Positions 18,486 through 21,978 of a DNA stretch of 21,978 nt are shown in pieces. A program made the translations under genes and the position numbers. The notes beneath the pieces were generated by a model. It made no database searches. It saw nothing but the letters and a program-made list of their open reading frames with translations, and was not told where the DNA came from. The stretch lies in the IMG/VR virus record IMGVR_UViG_3300042325_000372, positions 1 through 21,978 of that record; one strand, given 5' to 3'. Within the stretch, counting starts at the first letter, position 1; each line of letters opens with the position of its first letter. The stretch is from a virus.

Positions 18486-19745
18486 TCATGAACCGATGTA
18501 ACTTAACTTCTGTGATCCAGTAACTGATCTGGCATACAATCCGTTAACATTAGCACACTCTATGAATATGCTTTCACCAGCTTCTAGTGGATACCCATCG
18601 GTGGTGTTAGTAAGCAATGCAGATCCACCAACATACACAATGTCTGTGTTGGTGCTGTGTGCCTTGAGTGTAACTCCAACCTTGAGTGTTATGTTTGCTT
18701 CCAACTGACCAGCAGATGGAGTTATAGTCTTAGTCGCACTAGCTACTTTGCCTGGTCGAGTAATCTCGGAGATCTTAGCTCTAAGATTTCCATTGGTTAT
18801 ATCTGTCTTGAGCGAAGATATAACTGCTGTGTTTGTTTTGATATCTGTCAAGCGCGATACTAATGGATTCGTCTCTAAAGTAAGAGCATTAACTATTGCA
18901 GTATCATCTATCGATAGATCATTCGTTACATTTACATCAAGAGGAGTAGTAGCAGTGACTTCGATAGCATCCCCATTTTCGCCCTTTACAACAATAGCTC
19001 CACCACCAGTGGTTCCTGCAACAACAAGAGGAATGTTGTTATAGTTAGAAACTCCAGTATTGGCAGATATACTCACAGTTGCAGTAAAGCCAGCATTAGT
19101 CATATAGACGTTTAAAGCATTAGCTGTGGATGATAAAGTCGAACCAGCAGAATCAAATAGCTTGGTGAGAACTTTACTACCAAGATCTGAACCAAGGCAT
19201 GATACAGTATCAGTGACTGCGTTTAGATATCTACCACCACTAACAGCAACAGATCCTGTTACGGTAATACTGTCGGTAGAAGATGAGAAATATCTACCAC
19301 CAGTAATTGCTACAGCATTAACAGTGTTACCAGCAGAACCAGCTCCACCAACTATGATTGGTTGAGAAATTTTCAGAGTTCCTGTAACACCGATGAGAAC
19401 TCCGTTAGTCACTCCTTGAATGTTTCCAGTGACTGGTAATTGATATCCAGTGCTTCCTTTGACATATACAAAGCCACCAGTAGTTCCACTATTCTGCACA
19501 GTGACTGTTCCAGACACAGAGCCAGATATTCCTAGTATAGTACTTGGATTGGTGGAATAAATATTAACAGGAAGAGGAGTAGTCTGCGATACCCGGAATG
19601 CTTCTCCGCTTGCACCCCACATCACCTTGGTTATTTGAACGTGTGCAGCATCTGAACTTATACCATTGACATATAAGTAATCTGTTGCTATACTTGCGGT
19701 GTTTCCTGAAACATCAATCGTCAGGTCTTTATCGGTGTCTGCCAT
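18486..19745 (-). CDS. Repetitive beta-rich virion protein, 419 aa
   Basis: GGAG lies seven bases before the ATG. The protein is dominated by short strand repeats: several PLPVNI/PLDVNV motifs and GGRYFSSSTDSITVTGSVAVSGGRYLNAVTDTV in the middle. A C-terminal domain (TLKAHSTNTDIVYVGGSALLTNTTDGYPLEAGESIFIE, ending LSYIGS) resembles the strand-rich ends of T4-like virion decoration or fibre proteins. The Gly/Thr/Ser/Val bias and lack of long helices suggest an elongated beta structure. It is the first gene of a two-gene minus-strand late operon. Confidence 0.7.
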   Translation of the reverse strand: MADTDKDLTIDVSGNTASIATDYLYVNGISSDAAHVQITKVMWGASGEAFRVSQTTPLPVNIYSTNPSTILGISGSVSGTVTVQNSGTTGGFVYVKGSTGYQLPVTGNIQGVTNGVLIGVTGTLKISQPIIVGGAGSAGNTVNAVAITGGRYFSSSTDSITVTGSVAVSGGRYLNAVTDTVSCLGSDLGSKVLTKLFDSAGSTLSSTANALNVYMTNAGFTATVSISANTGVSNYNNIPLVVAGTTGGGAIVVKGENGDAIEVTATTPLDVNVTNDLSIDDTAIVNALTLETNPLVSRLTDIKTNTAVISSLKTDITNGNLRAKISEITRPGKVASATKTITPSAGQLEANITLKVGVTLKAHSTNTDIVYVGGSALLTNTTDGYPLEAGESIFIECANVNGLYARSVTGSQKLSYIGS

Positions 19746-19769
19746 TAAAATTCTCCGTATTAGTAAAAG

Positions 19770-19777
19770 TATGTATA
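19770..19777 (-). promoter_or_regulatory. T4-type late promoter TATACATA (minus strand)
   Basis: On the minus strand this reads TATACATACTTTT, one mismatch to TATAAATA. The predicted start near 19764 gives a 19-base leader that holds the GGAG at 19753-19756, so this late mRNA is not leaderless. Confidence 0.7.
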
Positions 19778-19798
19778 ACCATAGAAATAGGAACTAAA

Positions 19799-20026
19799 AT
19801 GATATTTGATCCAGAAAAACAACAACAGTTTTGTAAAAAAGTGGAGATACACATAAGCAAATGGAATGGCACATACTTAGAAGCCGTGATGGCTGTCACC
19901 GAAGACATGGAGATTGAACCAGAAGTTGCTGCGAAGTTTCTAACAAAACCAATCATCGAGAAGCTTCAAGAAGAGGCACGCCAGATTAATCTTCTACCAA
20001 AAATAAAGAATAAACTACCAATTTAA
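19799..20026 (+). CDS. 33: gp33-like late transcription coactivator, 75 aa
   Basis: In T4, gp33 links RNA polymerase to the gp45 sliding clamp so that gp55 can fire late promoters. This product (MIFDPEKQQQFCKKVEIHIS, then TYLEAVMAVTEDMEIEPEVAAKFLTKPIIEKLQEEARQINLLPK) matches the shape of the short gp33 proteins of aquatic T4-like phages: an all-helical core with the signature IEPExxAKFL and a C-terminal hydrophobic end. AGGAA lies six bases before the ATG. It lies directly upstream of gene 32, and the window holds many late promoters. A clamp-binding motif is not obvious, and T4 gp33 is longer (112 aa). Confidence 0.75.
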   Translation: MIFDPEKQQQFCKKVEIHISKWNGTYLEAVMAVTEDMEIEPEVAAKFLTKPIIEKLQEEARQINLLPKIKNKLPI

Positions 20027-20037
20027 GTATTATGTGT

Positions 20038-20043
20038 TATAAT
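20038..20043 (+). promoter_or_regulatory. Extended -10 promoter of gene 32
   Basis: TATAAT is preceded by TGT, giving an extended -10 (TGnTATAAT). The -35 region (CTACCA) is weak. Transcription would start near 20050 and include the hairpin leader. Confidence 0.65.
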
Positions 20044-20055
20044 TACTTATGTCGA

Positions 20056-20098
20056 GGCGGGGAGTTCCCGTCAAAATTTAACCGTGGGTAGATCCCAC
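20056..20098 (+). promoter_or_regulatory. Two-hairpin leader of gene 32
   Basis: Hairpin 1: GGCGGG (20056-20061) with CCCGTC (20067-20072). Hairpin 2: GTGGG (20084-20088) with CCCAC (20094-20098). AAAGGA and the ATG follow. T4 gene 32 controls its own translation through a folded leader that gp32 binds; this leader may act likewise. Confidence 0.55.
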
Positions 20099-20109
20099 AA
20101 AGGATACGA

Positions 20110-21057
20110 ATGTCATCATTTAGCGATTTTAAGAACAAGGCAAAGTCAAGCATCAGTGATCTTTCGAAGGCTCTTGAGAGTATCGAAGGAAAGAAGGATT
20201 ATAAGGATGATCGCTTCTGGCGTGCCACACCGGATAAGTCCGGAAACGGGTATGCAGTAATTCGGTTTCTGCCAGCACCGAAGCAGGAAGAACTTCCATT
20301 CATCAAACTATACTCTCATGCCTTTCAGGGAAAGAATGGTTGGTTCATTGAGAACTGCTTGACAACAAGCGGTGCAAAGTGTCCTGTGTGCGAGTTGAAT
20401 AACGAATTGTGGAATAGTGGAATTGAATCAGACAAGAACATTGCTCGTGAGCGCAAGCGTAAGTTGTCTTACATTTCCAACATTCTTGTAATCAAGGATG
20501 AATCTAATCCACAGAACGAAGGAAAGGTATTCCTCTTCAAGTATGGTATCAAGATCTTCGATAAGATCAAGGAAGCAATGTATCCAGAATTCAAGGATGA
20601 GAGTGCAATGGATCCGTTTAACTTCTGGGCGGGTGCTGACTTCAAGTTGAAGATTCGTAAGGTGGCTGGTTATACCAACTACGACAAGTCAGAATTTTCT
20701 CCTGCATCTCCTCTACTTGGTGGAGATGATGCAAAGTTGGAAGCAATTTGGAACAAGCAATATCCTCTCAATGAGTTTGTTTCTCCAAAGAACTTCAAGG
20801 ACTATGCAACTCTGAAGACTCGTCTGTATGAGATTCTTGGAGATGATGTTCGATCTGGCGTTATGGATAATCAAAGTCGTGCCGAAGACGAGACGATTGA
20901 GACTCCATTCGACAGCAAGGACCCTAGGGAAGAAAACAGGCAGTCTGCTAAGAGTCGTAGTAAGACTTCGGGTAAGAAGCAAGAGCCATCTCCAACAGAT
21001 GAGCCAGGAGAGGAAATGGATTCTCTCTCGTACTTCCAGAAGCTAGCTGGCGACTGA
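20110..21057 (+). CDS. 32: gp32 single-stranded DNA-binding protein, 315 aa
   Basis: gp32 coats single-stranded DNA during replication, recombination and repair and recruits other replisome proteins. The domain order matches T4: a basic N-terminal self-association region (residues 1-22), a core with the zinc site H70, C83, C91 and C94 (HAFQGKNGWFIENC, then CPVC) and aromatic strands, the KRK-type basic stretch RERKRKLSYISN at 113-124, and an acidic, flexible C-terminus (EEMDSLSYFQKLAGD) that contacts partner proteins. The length is close to T4 gp32 (301 aa). AAAGGA precedes the start, and a strong terminator follows the stop. A folded leader suggests autoregulation. Confidence 0.97.
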   Translation: MSSFSDFKNKAKSSISDLSKALESIEGKKDYKDDRFWRATPDKSGNGYAVIRFLPAPKQEELPFIKLYSHAFQGKNGWFIENCLTTSGAKCPVCELNNELWNSGIESDKNIARERKRKLSYISNILVIKDESNPQNEGKVFLFKYGIKIFDKIKEAMYPEFKDESAMDPFNFWAGADFKLKIRKVAGYTNYDKSEFSPASPLLGGDDAKLEAIWNKQYPLNEFVSPKNFKDYATLKTRLYEILGDDVRSGVMDNQSRAEDETIETPFDSKDPREENRQSAKSRSKTSGKKQEPSPTDEPGEEMDSLSYFQKLAGD

Positions 21058-21084
21058 GATAATTTGTAATTAGTTAATCTTAAG

Positions 21085-21115
21085 AAAGAACCCCATCTCG
21101 GTGGGGTTCTTTTTA
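21085..21115 (+). terminator. Rho-independent terminator after gene 32
   Basis: AAAGAACCCCA (21085-21095) pairs with TGGGGTTCTTT (21102-21112) around TCTCGG, and the T-rich run TTTTTATTT follows. It may also limit transcription from the convergent minus-strand gene. Confidence 0.93.
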
Positions 21116-21116
21116 T

Positions 21117-21978
21117 TTAACCATATTCTCTTCTGTAATTTGGTAACATGAATGAATCATCTGCAGTTTTTCTGTATACGTCGTATTGATTAGATACTGA
21201 GTTTACAATGGTAGCATTAGATCTAGCATCATTTGATACAGACACAGATTCTTTCTTATCGTTTCCTCCAAATACTGCATCTATTAGTTTACCACCCACA
21301 GTAGCATATGCCCCTGCAAGTCCTCCAACTGCAATACCTAGTCCTGCCGCAACCCCACCAACTCCTGCCGCAATTCCTCCCACTGCAGCTAATGCTCCTC
21401 CACCGCCAACTATGCCTCCTAGCATAGAACCCATACCACCTCCTCCTCCTCCTCCAGGCACTCCTATTCCTCCACCACCACCCCCGCCACCTTCGCCACC
21501 ACCTCCACCAGGCATTGCTCCTGCAAGTTTTGAAACTTTACCCAAACCTCCTGCAACTTTACTAGCACCACCAGCCATTGCTCCAACTCCTTTTAATGCT
21601 CCCATTGCAGCTCCTCCAACGCCAGGCAAAGCTATCGTTGCTGCTACCTGAGCAACTGTAGTAACTGCATCAACAATTCCTGCAATTCCTCTAGCGGCAC
21701 CTGCTCCTGCTTCTTCTGGGATGTCCGCTGTTTTTAATGTTTCTTCTGCTGCTGCTTGCGCTTGTTGTGGATCTGATCCTACTCCATTGTCGAAGTTTGA
21801 TTCGATTTTTGTTTCAGAACCCTTAGCTGGTCCAGTTGCTGTTGATATTGAACCACTAGCAGCCACAGGAGTAGGAGCAGCAGCCGCAGGAGCAGCAGCC
21901 GCAGGAGCAGCAGCCGCAGGAGCAGCAGCCGCAGGAGCAGCAGCCGCAGGAGCAGCAGCCGCAGGAGCAGCAGCCGCA
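21117..21978 (-). CDS. Gly/Ala-rich protein with Ala/Pro repeat, N-terminus outside window
   Basis: The frame runs off the right edge. A GTG at 21866 is in frame, but the coding bias continues upstream, so it is probably not the start. From the edge inward, (P-A-A-A-A)n repeats give way to a Ser/Thr/Lys linker, a hydrophobic Ala/Gly region, a polyglycine stretch (GGGGEGGGGGGGGIGVPGGGGGGG) and a second Gly/Ala region (IVGGGGALAAVGGIAAGVGGVAAGLGIAVGGLAG). The tail is polar (FGGNDKKESVS, ending PNYRREYG). The glycine-zipper-like segments could insert into membranes, as in some tail or DNA-delivery proteins. I recognise no family. Confidence 0.7.
   Translation of the reverse strand, partial: AAAAPAAAAPAAAAPAAAAPAAAAPAAAAPAAAAPTPVAASGSISTATGPAKGSETKIESNFDNGVGSDPQQAQAAAEETLKTADIPEEAGAGAARGIAGIVDAVTTVAQVAATIALPGVGGAAMGALKGVGAMAGGASKVAGGLGKVSKLAGAMPGGGGGEGGGGGGGGIGVPGGGGGGGMGSMLGGIVGGGGALAAVGGIAAGVGGVAAGLGIAVGGLAGAYATVGGKLIDAVFGGNDKKESVSVSNDARSNATIVNSVSNQYDVYRKTADDSFMLPNYRREYG
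21874..21978. repeat. 15-bp tandem repeat, seven copies to window end
   Basis: The unit GGAGCAGCAGCCGCA is repeated exactly seven times and continues past the edge. On the minus strand it encodes P-A-A-A-A in frame, so length changes keep the gene open. Confidence 0.95.

Noticed and set aside
21208-21651. Plus-strand proline-rich protein of 147 aa
   Set aside because: It is the mirror of the Gly/Ala-rich minus-strand gene: GGN codons read as CCN on the other strand. It has no ribosome-binding site.
21866-21866. GTG at 21866 as the true start of the last minus-strand gene
   Set aside because: The frame stays open with in-frame Ala/Pro repeats to the window edge and no ribosome-binding site is evident, so the gene is treated as partial.

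Overview
This window looks like part of a large T4-like tailed phage (myovirus) with an AT-rich genome, probably from an aquatic environment. The evidence is a clear gene 32 single-stranded DNA-binding protein with its zinc site, next to a gene-33-like late transcription coactivator; several TATAAATA-type late promoters; seven tRNA genes that mostly read A/T-ending codons; many short overlapping genes; and large virion-type proteins on the minus strand. None of the tRNA genes encodes CCA. The host cannot be named from sequence. The circularly permuted, two-piece tmRNA gene points to a host lineage that uses such tmRNAs (alphaproteobacteria, some betaproteobacteria, or picocyanobacteria).

Layout. 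1-357: end of a kinase-like gene. 358-670: a gene-free block with about nine copies of GGGACTCC. 671-8172: a late gene block. At least seven proteins here begin with (or contain) M-[KR]-x-[FY]-x-x-[YF]-[IL]-x-E, which matches the T4 capsid targeting sequence and the gp21 protease cleavage rule (I/L-x-E). I infer that these are proteins packed into the head and possibly injected: GNAT-like paralogues, a nucleotidyltransferase (minus strand) and a probable zinc metalloprotease. 8172-9482: small phage proteins of poorly known role. 9483-11282: a structured non-coding RNA candidate, tRNA-Lys, tRNA-Glu, a winged-helix regulator behind a near-perfect sigma-70 promoter, small genes, tRNA-Arg and tRNA-Asn. 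11321-12471: an HNH endonuclease, a small membrane protein and three very small genes. 12458-14809 (minus): a large virion protein. 14841-14938: a probable small RNA ending in a terminator. 14953-16737: a zinc deaminase and small genes, with tRNA-Leu and tRNA-Ile. 16746-17116: tRNA-Tyr and the permuted tmRNA. 17114-19745 (minus): two virion structural genes. 19799-21057: genes 33 and 32. 21117 to the end (minus): a Gly/Ala-rich protein with an Ala/Pro tandem repeat running off the window.

How it fits together. The early and middle functions (tRNAs, tmRNA, regulator, deaminase) sit behind sigma-70-like promoters. The head and tail genes sit behind late promoters that a gp33/gp55/clamp system would use. 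In many late genes the 8-base promoter is exactly five bases from the ATG, so transcription should start on or beside the start codon, giving leaderless mRNAs. The most notable items are the permuted phage tmRNA, the family of capsid-targeted proteins (one in-frame tandem fusion carries an internal targeting sequence), the leaderless late promoters, the two small-RNA candidates and the GGGACTCC repeat block.
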